Below, in pieces: positions 1-9,596 of a DNA stretch of 64,000 nt; within the stretch, counting starts at the first letter, position 1; each line of letters starts with the position of its first letter. The stretch comes from Astragalus membranaceus (lineage: Eukaryota > Streptophyta > Magnoliopsida > Fabales > Fabaceae): assembly GCA_039519185.1 (NCBI GenBank), contig CM076851.1, positions 97,523,531-97,587,530 on the forward strand, given 5' to 3'. Made by a program: the position numbers and the translations under genes. A model generated the notes under the pieces. That model saw only the letters and a list, made by a program, of their open reading frames with translations, did no database searches and was not told where the DNA came from.

Positions 1-57
1 CAAATATGGAGGGAATGTTAATCTCAAAGTGTGTAATTTACACAACTACATGGAAAC

Positions 58-316
58 TACTCCCTCCAGACTCGATTATTAGCAACAAAAATGTGGTGCA
101 CAAGAATTAAGGAGGATGGTTAAAAAACATCACTTTTTACAACATTACCCTCACTAATAATTGATTGAAGGGTGACTGATTTGAAAGCTAAGTAAGAGTG
201 ACTAAGGGTATTTTTGGAATAGTACATTAAAGGGGATAAAAAGTAGGGAAAGGTGCTTATATTTTAGACCAAAATAAATAACTTTTTGTTGTTAATAATC
301 GAGTCCGGAGGGAGTA
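58..316. mobile_element. Stowaway-like MITE
   Basis: A 255-bp element (60-314) has terminal inverted repeats of about 32 bp beginning CTCCCTCC and ending GGAGGGAG, flanked on both sides by TA (58-59 and 315-316). The left arm reads on through ACTCGATTATTA and is matched by the complement of the right arm with two mismatches. The interior is AT-rich and noncoding. The CTCCCTCC terminus and TA duplication are typical of Stowaway elements moved by Tc1/mariner transposases. Confidence 0.82.
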
Positions 317-1000
317 AGCCCTACAAACGAGTCAAGAAAAAAACAGCATAATTATTAGAAATACAGTTGCAGTTTAGCCTAAGAAGGAAGGCAGTAGTGG
401 TTTAGTAATCATGAAAGATCATAACACATTTCCCATTGAAATTAACAAAATAAAAGTAAAAAATTGTTTAATTTAAGAAAAGAAAATTACAAATCAAAAA
501 ACAGAGATGAATATAGAGAAGATTAGGTTGGATCTACATGAAGAAATTCAGACATATGCTTGTCTTTATTTATTTGTTTAATCATTGGCCGATTTATCAA
601 AAAACGAAGCTTGCAAGCAAACCACAATGATGGCAAAAAAAATTAAAGAAATTATGAAGCAGGAAAAAGAATCGAAAGGAAATTGGAAAATATTTAAAGA
701 AAAGAAGGACTCGGTTTATGGGTGGTGATATAGCAGGATGGTTGGCCGACGAACGAGACCTAATCACTTTGCGTCGTCATTGTACCCTTTCAAATTCAAT
801 CTTGATTACGAAAAACGATAATTAGAAGGAGCATAGAAAGCAGATGAGAGGGAAAGGTAGGAAGAAAATTTTGAGATAATGAAAGTTGAAGCGACAAGTG
901 AAACCCTAGAACCAGAGAAGAGAGGATATTGATGAATGAAATGGGGTGAAGATGAATGAAATTGCACCCTAGTTCAGAAACAAAATTCTGCTTACCACCC
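317..1000. other. Noncoding stretch, nothing recognised
   Basis: AT-rich, purine-rich sequence without a plausible reading frame, RNA gene or clear repeat. It ends at a possible TATA box. Confidence 0.4.
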
Positions 1001-1010
1001 TATATAAATA
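1001..1010 (+). promoter_or_regulatory. Possible TATA box
   Basis: TATATAAATA lies upstream of a CT-rich tract (1110-1170) of the kind common in plant 5' leaders. No coding sequence follows that I can recognise, so this may be a remnant promoter or chance. Confidence 0.22.
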
Positions 1011-2169
1011 TTTTTTTGACACACCTGAATATTTTAAATTGCACCAATAGCCCAAATTTTGCACCCATTTACACCAAAAACCCAAATCCACTTACCCAAA
1101 CACACGACACACTCTCGGGACTCTCTCTCTCTCACACGAAACTCTTGGTGGGTCTCTCTTCTTCTCCGTTTTAGGTGGATTATTTTTAAGTGACAGAAAG
1201 TCTTGATTGAATACCACCAGATTCTTTTATCCAAAAAAAGTCTTTTAAAATACTTTGAAATCCCAATCATTACACCCCCCCTTTAGTTTACTTTAATTTT
1301 GAGGAGGTTGCATGTCTTATTTTTTAGTAGAAATTCCATGAATATACAGGCGATGACCGTTGATTGGTGTTGATATATGTTGAATCCATGAATTGGGGTG
1401 TTAAAATTGGTGATTTTTGCGTAGTTTTTAAAGTGATTTTCCTTGTTGCATCATGTGAAAACAATTCATTTAGACTCTTTCCTTGAGCTAAGTGAATTGC
1501 TCGCAAGAAAGTACATAAGTTTTACCATGACTTAGCTAATTGAATTATGCTTGAGCTATGCAAATTCCACCTTTCAAACATCCATTAGCTTGGCGAATAT
1601 AGCTAAGGTCGGGATTCTAGTCCCTCTAATCCTCCATGTTCATTAATATTTCAAATTGGGCCTTTATGTTTTTGTTTGTTTTAAATTTGTCCTAATAAAT
1701 GAAAATCTGAAGGACTAATTTGAAATCTAAACTGTCCTAATAAATGAAAATATAAATGACTAATTTGAAATCTAAACGAAAACATAAAGAACTTCAATGA
1801 GAAAAAACATAAAGGATAAATAAATCTTCAATTTTAAATTAACGTAAAGAACCCAAACTTGATTTTACCTTGATTATTCAAAATACTTGAATGATCAAAT
1901 GAATATAGTACACGTAATCCATAGGACCATAGGCGGACACACATACAATCTAGGGTGGTCAACCGCACACATGGAAAAATAAAACTAGCATCAATACCCC
2001 TATTAAAATATATTTTGTATACCTTGAAAATACTTTTTGCACACCCTCAAAATATTTTTTGCATCTAAGTCTCTAGTTTTGCACCACTCCAATGCACCAC
2101 AAACACTCAAAATTTTGTTAGTGATATTTCAATTTTGTTGATTCTTTTCAACACGAATTGTGAACCTCT
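1011..2169. other. Noncoding stretch with a short tandem duplication
   Basis: No gene is visible. At about 1690-1780 a 45-bp unit occurs twice, both copies containing CTAATAAATGAAAAT and GACTAATTTGAAATCTAAAC. The wording around 1625 and 1840 (tagtccctc, aacataaagga) recalls degraded MITE ends, but I could not pair the termini. Confidence 0.35.
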
Positions 2170-2850
2170 TATTGTGTCTTGTGTCGCTCAATTTTGTTCT
2201 CTAACTAGTTGTTTATTTTGTTCTTTGACCAGGGTGGTTCTTCCGCCAAGTCGGATTCTACGTAGCATGTTTGTGTTGATCCCATGTCGGCATTTAATGT
2301 GACAACTATTCCTTCGAAGGATTAGAATTTCATCTTCAGATGGACGGTGGAAGTAACTGCCTACAATTGGCCCAAGGTTGGCCCGCCGATTATGAAGTTG
2401 TAGACCGATTGGCATGGGAGTACTAGGATCAAGGTCTTGATGGTCCAAGCTAGTGGTTTCTTTCGATAGGTTACCGCCAGCTTGATGCATCCAAGTGGTG
2501 TAGTCCTCACCATTAAACCCAGAAAGGTCTCCGCCATGGTATGGAATAACATTTCCCTCCTAGATACCCAAATTGGTCAAGAGGTCGAGAAACATCACGT
2601 CAATTGAGATTCCATGATCCACTAGGATCTTTTGAACTTTGTAGTTCGCCATCGTGGCTCATATCACAATTGGAACGTGTTTGTTTGGTTCCCCGAGAGC
2701 GAGGTCTTCGTCCCCGAAGGTCAAAGGAGGTCGGGTGGAGTCAACATTGGGCACCGTTGAAGATAGAGAGTACATGGTCACCCTTTGCCTTCTTTTTGTT
2801 ATTTCCGAGATTTCCCCTCCTTCGGTCAAATAGCCTCACAGAATTACCAT
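2170..2850 (-). pseudogene. Ty3/Gypsy gag-protease fragment
   Basis: Read on the minus strand, this encodes a decayed aspartic-protease region of a plant Gypsy polyprotein. A linker contains RPPLTFGDEDL, then LVDHGISIDVMF sits where the family has its Asp-Thr/Ser-Gly active site, then comes the downstream signature YNFIIGGPTLGQL followed by AVTSTVHLKMKF and CYVESDL. In-frame stops interrupt it after PTLGQL, after LKMKF and before the protease. The active-site triplet itself is altered (DHG). There is no reverse transcriptase or LTR nearby, so this is an isolated fragment, probably of Tat/Ogre-type ancestry. Confidence 0.55.
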
Positions 2851-2936
2851 GGTGGTCGGGGTGACCGCTGGGATTGGATTTTCGGTCGATTGGAGAAAAT
2901 TTGGAGAGAGAGAGAGAGGGAGGGAGGGATAGAGCG

Positions 2937-3122
2937 CTAGTGCTCCACTTGCACCTTACCCAGCAGTTTATCTTTTAGGGCAGCGAATGTTATGTTGTGT
3001 TTAAACCTACACTGCATTGTGTCTCGCCCCTCGAAACAGACACCATCAACTTTGTTGGTGATGATGCCCAGATGATGAATGATAGTGAGGGAAGAATCCT
3101 CTGAGTATTGTGTTAGGGGCAT
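2937..3122 (-). pseudogene. MuDR N-terminal-like fragment (61 codons)
   Basis: The minus-strand frame starts at 3122 and reads TIIHHLGIITNKVDGVCFEG followed by a basic segment and LKDKLLGKV. This resembles the PB1-like N-terminal domain of plant Mutator-like transposases, which begins with a hydrophobic strand, a His-His-Gly turn and a later LK..I..K helix. The frame stops after 61 codons, so the zinc-finger and catalytic parts are absent. A TATAAATT motif on the same strand near 3210 and a CT-rich leader lie upstream, as expected of a captured 5' gene end. The family call rests on pattern resemblance only. Confidence 0.33.
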
Positions 3123-3279
3123 TTTTTTTTGTTTATACGATTTCGTGGAGAAGAAGCAGAGAAGGGGTTAGGGTTTTTGTGAAGTAGAAGGGAAAGCTGA
3201 AGCCCAATTTATAATAGGCGTGGGGAAACATAAGCCGTTGATCAAAATTTTAGATCACAAATTTGAGCCGTTTATTTTT

Positions 3280-3500
3280 AGGTATTTCCGGCGGTTTTTT
3301 AGGTATTTCCGGCGGATTTTAGGTATTTCCGGCGGATTTTGGTCAACGATAAAATCCGCCGGAAATACCTAAAAATCTGCCGAAAATACCTAAAAATCCG
3401 CCGGAAATGACCGACTAAAATCCGCCGAAAACGTCATTTCCGGCGGAATTTTTGAAAAGAGCGGGAAATTTGATTTTTGAAAATCCGCCGGTAAGTGACA
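3280..3500. repeat. 5' subterminal repeats of the CACTA element
   Basis: Several direct and inverted copies of a motif built on AGGTATTTCCGGCGGATTT occur here. The copies at 3291-3345 face complementary copies (AATCCGCCGGAAATACCT) at 3353-3440 around a short loop near 3345. In CACTA elements such subterminal repeats bind the TnpA-type accessory protein; here the role is inferred from position and pairing. Confidence 0.65.
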
Positions 3501-3540
3501 TTTCCGACGGATTCTCCGTTTGACCGTTGGACCGGTTCTT

Positions 3541-3549
3541 CTATATAAT
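3541..3549 (+). promoter_or_regulatory. Probable TATA box of the CACTA transcript
   Basis: CTATATAAT directly follows the GC-rich subterminal repeats and precedes a CT-rich leader and a possible splice donor (AAG/GTATGT near 3664). That matches the layout of En/Spm, whose promoter lies in the 5' subterminal region. Confidence 0.4.
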
Positions 3550-4411
3550 CCCTTCTCCATTTTCCACTTCTTCTTCACACCTCTACCAATACTCTCATTC
3601 TCTCTATTAAATCTCTTCTTGAAATTCCTCTCTTCCTCTCTTTGACAAATTTCTTCGATCTAAGGTATGTTTGTAACATGAGTTAATAGTTTTAGTTTTT
3701 AAATTATTTTATAATATGAGTTTGTTACTAATTGTGGTGTTGTTTGTTTAGGTATTGTTTGAGTTTGCGTTCCTCATTTTTCCTCTTTGTTCGAGTTGGG
3801 GATACGCTTCAAGTCAGAGCCTTCTCTTCACTACGGTTAGTTATCAAAGAAGAGTAATTAATATATCAATATATATATATATGGATTTTTTGTTTTTAGT
3901 GTCTAAAATATTAAATTATTTTATATGGATTTTAATAACGCTTATTGTCGATGATTTGAATACATGTTCCTGTGTCTCATTGTAGTGTCTTAGAAGTTGG
4001 TTTTCTCAAATCACATTTTTGGTACAATATTAAAATTAATAAAATATTAATTACTTCACTAATTATAGTAAAATTTTGTTACAAATTTTGTTTGCAATAA
4101 TAATACAAAATAATTTATATTGAAAAAACTTATTTATTAAGTTCACTTATAAATTTTATTAAAAGATATTGTCTTATATTAAGTTCACTTATAAATTTTA
4201 TAAAAAATGAAGAGGAAGTAAGACTTGATTTGTACAATAATGGAGGCCAAATTATTGGATATGGAGTCGTCACGGGGAAGTAGGACCAGGGGTAGCTGCA
4301 GTTCATGCGGTTAATGTTCCGGTTGAAGTAGTAGCTCCCACATCAAGTAGTTATCAAGCGACTACGACATCTGAAGGCCAAATTATACAACTGTTAGATG
4401 TTTATCAGGGA

Positions 4412-5714
4412 ATGATATCTGATGCTGTTGGAGTAAATTTGGATTTTGAAGAACCAGAATATGATGCTGAAGAAGTTCCAAATGAGGAAGCTCAAAGGTT
4501 TTACACGTATTTGAGTGAGACAAATAAACCATTATTTGAAGGATCTAAAGACTCAAAATTATCAATGTGTGTTCGGTTGTTGGGTCTTAAGTCTCAATTT
4601 AATGTTGCTGAGTTGTGCATGGAATATATGACCAAAATGATGTTGGATGCAACCCCCATTAGAGGGCTTTTGCCGCAAAGTTATTATGAAGCTAAAAGAC
4701 TCGTATCGAAGCTTGGCTTAAAATCTAAAAGAATTGATTGTTGTGTGTCTGGTTGCATGCTCTATTATAACAATGACTTTGGCATAAATGATGGAGAGTT
4801 GTCGGAATGCAAGTTGTGTGGAGAGCCACGCTATCGTGTCAGTAGGAAAGGGATGAGCAGAGGCAAACCGGTTCCACGAAAAGCAATGTTCTATCTGCCG
4901 CTTATACCAAGGCTACAGAGGATGTTTACTTCAATGGAGACCGCGGGTAAAATGACGTGGCACCATCAAAATAGAAATAATTCTGGTGAATTACGTCACC
5001 CATCTGATGGTGAAGCTTGAAAGAATTTTGATCGTGTTCATCCAGATTTTGCCAGTGATCCACGCAATTTTCGGCTTGGTTTATGCTCTGATGGTTTCAC
5101 ACCATATCTTCAAGCCTCGGCAACACCGTATTCATGTTGGCCAATTATTGTTACCCCATACAACCTTCCTCCAGAAATGTGTATGTCTAAACCATACATG
5201 TTTTTAAATTCTATTATTCCAGGGACAAGTAATCCAACAGCTGGTTTTGACATATATTTGCAACCTTTGATTGATGACCTAAAAAGGTTGTGGAATGATG
5301 TTTTAACTTATGAGGCATCACGCAAACAAAATTTTGTGATGAGGGCGGCTTTGATGTGGACCATTAATGACTTCCCTGCCTATGGAATGTTGTCTGGATG
5401 GGGGACACATGGTAAGATGGTGTGTACGATTTGCATGGTTGACACAAACGCTTTTTGTCTTAAATACGGAGGAAAAACTTCATGGTTTGACTCGCACCGT
5501 AGGTTCTTACCTATGGATCACCCATTTAGAAAGCAGAAATATGCGTTCATCAAGGGAAATGTTGAAACAGCTAACGACACCAGAGGAAGTTTGGAACAGT
5601 GTTAGGGATACCCCTCCTGTGGAAGTCGTAGCTGGTGTTGTTTCTTGTCCAGATGGCTATGGACAATGGCACAATTGGACAAAAAAAAGTATTTTTTGGG
5701 TACTTCCCTATTGA
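4412..5714 (+). pseudogene. CACTA Tnp2 transposase, broken
   Basis: This encodes the N-terminal two thirds of a TNP2-family transposase, the En/Spm DNA-cutting protein. Recognisable blocks are LPQSYYEAKRLVSKLGL, a Cys-containing segment (CCVSGCMLYY, then CKLCGEPRY), a PYNLPPEMCMSKPYMFL block at about 5145-5205 and the NDFPAYGMLSGWGTHGK block near 5365. Breaks: a TGA stop at 5018-5020 in an otherwise continuous frame, and a one-base frameshift around 5575, after which the protein continues in another frame (CPDGYGQWHNWTKK) to 5714. Upstream coding (4200-4411) is interrupted by stops, so the natural N-terminus is lost. It cannot make a full transposase. Confidence 0.87.
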
Positions 5715-5867
5715 AAAGATAATCTATTGAGACACAATCTCGATGTCATGCATATTGAGAAGAATTTTTTTGACAACATATTTAACACTGTCATGAACGT
5801 GAAAGGCTAAACGAAAGAAAATGAGAAAGCTAGGAAGGATATAGATCATTACTGTAGACGAAAGGAT

Positions 5868-6977
5868 TTGTTGTTGGTTGAGCAAGGTACTAGGACTTTG
5901 AAACCCAAAGCCAATTATACTTTTTCTACCGAACAAGCGAAAGCAGTTTATCAGTGGATAAAAGAGTTGAAAATGTCAGACGGTTATTCTTCCAATTTAT
6001 CTAGATGTGTGGATGTGGATAATGGGAGGTTGCATGGGATGAAGAGCCATGATTGTCATGTATTCATGGAGTGCTTACTTCCTATCGCTTTTAGTTCGTT
6101 GCCAACACACGTTTTGACTTCGCTCATTGAAATAAGTCAATACTTCCAGGGTGGACTGACTGAGTACCATCAGTCACAACAGAGCAGTGAGGCAGCTGAT
6201 ATCGATCCAGTGGAGGAGGCTAGAGTAGCTCGTGATATTTGGGAGAGAGCAGTTGGTCCCCAAAAGAGTAATCGTTTGGTGGGATCAGGTGGTATTAGAC
6301 CGGCTGCTTTCCGATCAAGCATTATTCTGAGTCTATCAGCTTTACAATATTCTGGATCCTCGAGTACTGGTCGCTCTTATGTTCCCAATGCTGGTGAGTT
6401 GCATGCTGTTACGCAATTGACGCAGCAACTGAGCGAGTTCCAGCGTCAGTTTGCCGAGCTTAAGTCTCAAAATGAACGGGATGTGCAGGCGCTTCGGGAG
6501 AAAGCCATGATAGCTGAGGAGCTGGCTAGGGTCGCTGCGGAGCGCATCGAGGAGCAAGCTAGGTTAGCTACGGAGCAGGCTAGGATAAATGCGGAGCGCT
6601 TTAAGTTTTTGCAGGATCAGCTGATGTCTAAGCACTCGAGGCCATCCTCATCACATATGCCATCCTACTTGCCGCAGCAGCCGCAACAGCATTACGGGGT
6701 GCATTTCAACAGTGGCCTCAGCAGTAGTATGCACCCCAGTATTCCCAGCAGTATGCACCTCAGCCATACCAGCAGCCATACCAGCAGCCCCAGCAGCAGT
6801 CACCCCACCAGCCAAATCAGCACCCCCAGTGGCGGTCACCTCAGCAGCCCCACATCGATATTAATAATACCGATTCGATTAGGGCTTTTCTTTCATCTGA
6901 TGATACCTATTATCAGGGTGATGAGTCAGACCAGCAGCCGCCCCAATAGCTTTGGATTATTTTATTTTGTTGTATGA
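5868..6977 (+). pseudogene. Chimeric Tnp2 end / TnpA-like open frame (369 codons)
   Basis: The first ~95 codons continue Tnp2 (HGMKSHDCHVFMECLLPIAF, then a segment ending EISQYF). The frame then passes directly into a different protein type: EEARVARDIWERAVGPQKSNRL, followed by a long charged coiled coil (roughly residues 185-250, with repeated ERIEEQARLATEQARINAER) and a Ser/His/Gln-rich tail. The second part resembles the C-terminus of plant En/Spm accessory (TnpA-like) proteins, which bind subterminal repeats. The C-terminal Tnp2 region that normally follows is missing, so an internal deletion has probably joined the two genes. The frame is open for 369 codons, but its start is internal and no clean promoter lies next to it. 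Confidence 0.68.
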
Positions 6978-7227
6978 AAATATTTTTTTTATTGTATGGA
7001 TATTTTTTTTGTTGTATGGATATATATTTATTTAAATTAATGATTAATTTTCATTCTTAATTTTTATTTTTCTAAATAGTAAATTAATTAATTATTAAAT
7101 TTTATTTTTTATCAATAATTAAAGTTTTTAATTAAATAATCAATAAAAGTTTTTAATAAAATAATATTAATTTTTTAAATAAAAAACAAAAAATTTTATT
7201 TTATAAAAATAATTAATTTTTTAAAAA

Positions 7228-7467
7228 AAAAACGGGTTTTCCGGCGGATTTGTGGACTTTCCGGCGGATAAATTCACACGAACTTTTTTTGGACTTTCCG
7301 GCGGATTATCCGCCGGAAACTTTCGGTGGATGTTTCGGCGCCACGAAATCCGCCGGAAATTTCCGGCGATAATCCGCATGAAACCGTTTCCTGCGAGCTG
7401 GCTATCGGCGCCAAAAATCCGCCGAAAAGTCCACATTTTCGGCGGATTTTTGGCTTTTCTTGTAGTG
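7228..7467. repeat. 3' subterminal repeats and terminus of the CACTA element
   Basis: At least six copies of a GC-rich motif (TTTCCGGCGGATT and its complement) are packed into 240 bp, set in very AT-rich DNA. The block ends in TTTTCTTGTAGTG, the complement of the CACTA end. Inverted pairs are possible, for example 7298-7312 with 7347-7360. Confidence 0.82.
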
Positions 7468-8652
7468 TGTTAGTGGAAGAGGATGCGAGTTGGAGGGATT
7501 TGTTATTGTTCAAATTTGGTGATTTTTCTCTAGCTTTGACTCACGGTTCTTTGGAGCCTAATAATAAGGGCTCCATTGGTTCTTTTGGGTGGCGAGACTT
7601 GCTTAACTTGGAGAGTTCTCACTCCAATCGTGGCAGGTTTTACTCGTATGTGCGAAGAAAGCTTGGAAATGGTGCATCCACTCGTTTTTGGACGGATCAT
7701 TGGCTTGGAAATTCACCCTTTTGTGCTGTATTTGCTAATCTTTATGCAGGTTGCTCTCACAAAACAGTCATGGTAGATGATATTGGTAAGTGGATTGGAG
7801 ATTCTTGGCTTTGGGAGGAACCTTGGAGGCTTATTCAGGATCCGATTTGTGCCGAAGAAGCTGCTGAATTACACAATATTTTACAGGATGTTTCTCTTTC
7901 AAGAGACGGGCGCGATGCTTGGATCTGGTTGCTAGAAGAATCGAAGGTGTTTTCGATCAGCTCTTGCTACTGGTTGCTGGCCGAAGTTGTGGCTGGCCAT
8001 GGTTCCGAGGTTGCTGTCTCTGAAATCGAATCAGACGACAGCAATTTGAAGCACATTTTTGAGTAGTTTTGGAAAACAATTACTCTGTCCAAGGTCTCTA
8101 TTTTTGGTTGGTGCTTACTTCGTGACTCTTTGCCCACGAGAGATCTTTTATTCCGCCGACATGTCATTCAAACCGAATCAGCAGTTGTTTGCCCGTTTTG
8201 CTTGAATCATCGTGAAGACGTTCTTCATTTGTTCTTGACATGTAGCTTTGCTCATGACACTTGGTCTCGTGTGTGCGATTGGTTGGGGGTTCAACGCTTA
8301 GAAGCTCCGACTATTCTTGACCATATGCGCGGTTTTGGCAAATTGTGCAAAGGGAGGAGAGCAAGGAAAATTAAATACTTGATTTGGATCACGACTTGTT
8401 GGTGTATTTGGTTGGCTCGCAACAAGCTTATTTTTAGGAATGACGAATCTTTTATCGAGGCCGTTGTGGTCCGCATAAAGAGCCTAACATGGAGTTGGTT
8501 CGTGTATAGAGGGGGTTCTAGTTCAAATTTGTCTATTTCCACTTGGTGGATCAACCCTCTAGATTGCCTAAACAATATGTAACCAACTTGTTGTTTGGGT
8601 TTGAGCACCATTAGTGCTCCTTGAATGAAATAATTGCTTATCTAAAAAAAAA
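7468..8652 (+). pseudogene. L1-type LINE, 3' part with zf-RVT domain
   Basis: Immediately after the CACTA end, the frame reads EEDASWRDLLLFKF, a segment with WTDHWLG, and CRWLL-type helices. A stop occurs at 8064-8066. After it the same type of sequence continues as WKTITLSKVSIFGWCLLRDSLPTRDLL and CPFCLNHREDVLHLFLTCSFA, the zinc-binding (zf-RVT) domain that lies C-terminal to the reverse transcriptase in plant L1 elements. The coding part ends at 8580, followed by a short 3' UTR and an A-tail at 8643-8652. The reverse transcriptase and everything upstream are absent. The copy at 62.4-64 kb has a related 3' UTR (GTTTGAGCACC). Confidence 0.86.
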
Positions 8653-9293
8653 ATATACACACTCCTAGCTATAATCCTCTGCTTAAAATCGACATACATA
8701 TGCATTAATTCTTCCCTTTTAAAAGAACCAAAGGAAAATAGTTAGCTTGTCAAAAAAAGGAAAATAGTTAGGATAAGATTTTTTTTTTTTTTACTATAGT
8801 TAGGATAAGATCTTATCACGTGGAAACAAAGATTTCATTTTTTTTTATCAATAACTAGCCGAGTTCAAAAAAACCAATATATTCAATATGTAAAACTTGA
8901 AAAACAAAAAGAGTATATTTTTTTATTTACTTTTAAAAAATATTTGTTAAATCATCTTAATATTTTTTATTATAATATCTATGTTTATATATTAATATAA
9001 ATTAATCTATTTCTTTTTTACATAAGGGCATTTATGTCATTCACTAAATATACATAATTCTTTCCTCTAATTTTCTATTCTACTTTCACTTAAATCAAAC
9101 AACCAGGAAATCATCTCATTTTCTACTTACTTTCATTTCATCATTATTCTTTTCTTTCACTTTCTTTCCTTCCATTTCCTTACCCCTATCCAAACATAGC
9201 CTAAAAGAGATATTATTTTATTTTATTATTAATATATTGAGGTTGACGTGGAAAAGGGTTTCTATCTTGAAACCCAAGGTTGTAAGAAGAGTT
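8653..9293. other. AT-rich noncoding DNA upstream of the Copia insertion
   Basis: No gene is seen. The distal part is very AT-rich, and 9080-9190 is pyrimidine-rich (repeated TTTCTTTCACTTTC). Before the Copia insertion this DNA lay immediately upstream of the sequence at 13999, so it may include the promoter and start of the leader of the DRM gene. No distinctive element can be identified with confidence. Confidence 0.35.
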
Positions 9294-9298
9294 GATTG

Positions 9299-9558
9299 TG
9301 TTGGAACCAAAGGTGATGAAAATGTGTTTCTTGTATTGCATGTGAATCAATGTGATTACATGTGTATCTCTCTACAACAGTTTCTGGTTCTCGTTATATC
9401 AGCAAAGAACTCAAACCAAAAGAACAAATGAAAAACTAACTAAAACAGACTTATTGGACTGGGCCGGGTCCACTATACAAAGGCCCAATATAACACCAAC
9501 AATAGCCAATACTAGAGAGACCAATAGCCAATACTAGAGGCACCCATTTGGCCCAACA
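9299..9558 (-). repeat. 3' LTR of the first Copia element
   Basis: 260 bp, TGTTGGAACC...GCCCAACA. It is 22 bp longer than its partner because AATAGCCAATACTAGAG with adjoining bases is tandemly repeated near 9506-9540. Confidence 0.94.
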
Positions 9559-9596
9559 TATCCTCCCTCAAACTAGATGCTTGTAACAGACAGCAA

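Larger units (their letters stand above)
3240..7467 (+). mobile_element. CACTA (En/Spm) DNA transposon, degraded
   Basis: The right terminus is unambiguous: the complement of 7450-7467 begins CACTACAAGAAAAGCC, the classical CACTA end. Subterminal GC-rich repeats built on TTCCGGCGGATTT occur at both sides (about 3280-3500 and 7228-7460). Between them lie a Tnp2-type transposase and a TnpA-like coding region. No CACTACAAG end was found on the left, so the left terminus is truncated or rearranged and 3240 is an approximate limit. The element abuts LINE coding sequence on the right, which indicates insertion into a LINE. Confidence 0.82.

Noticed and set aside
956..1506. Short open frames near the possible TATA box
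   Set aside because: Low-complexity translations on both strands with no recognisable domain or splice structure.
7252..7513. Open frames over the CACTA subterminal repeats
   Set aside because: They result from stop-poor GC-rich motif repeats; the domain-bearing LINE frame starts only after the CACTA end.
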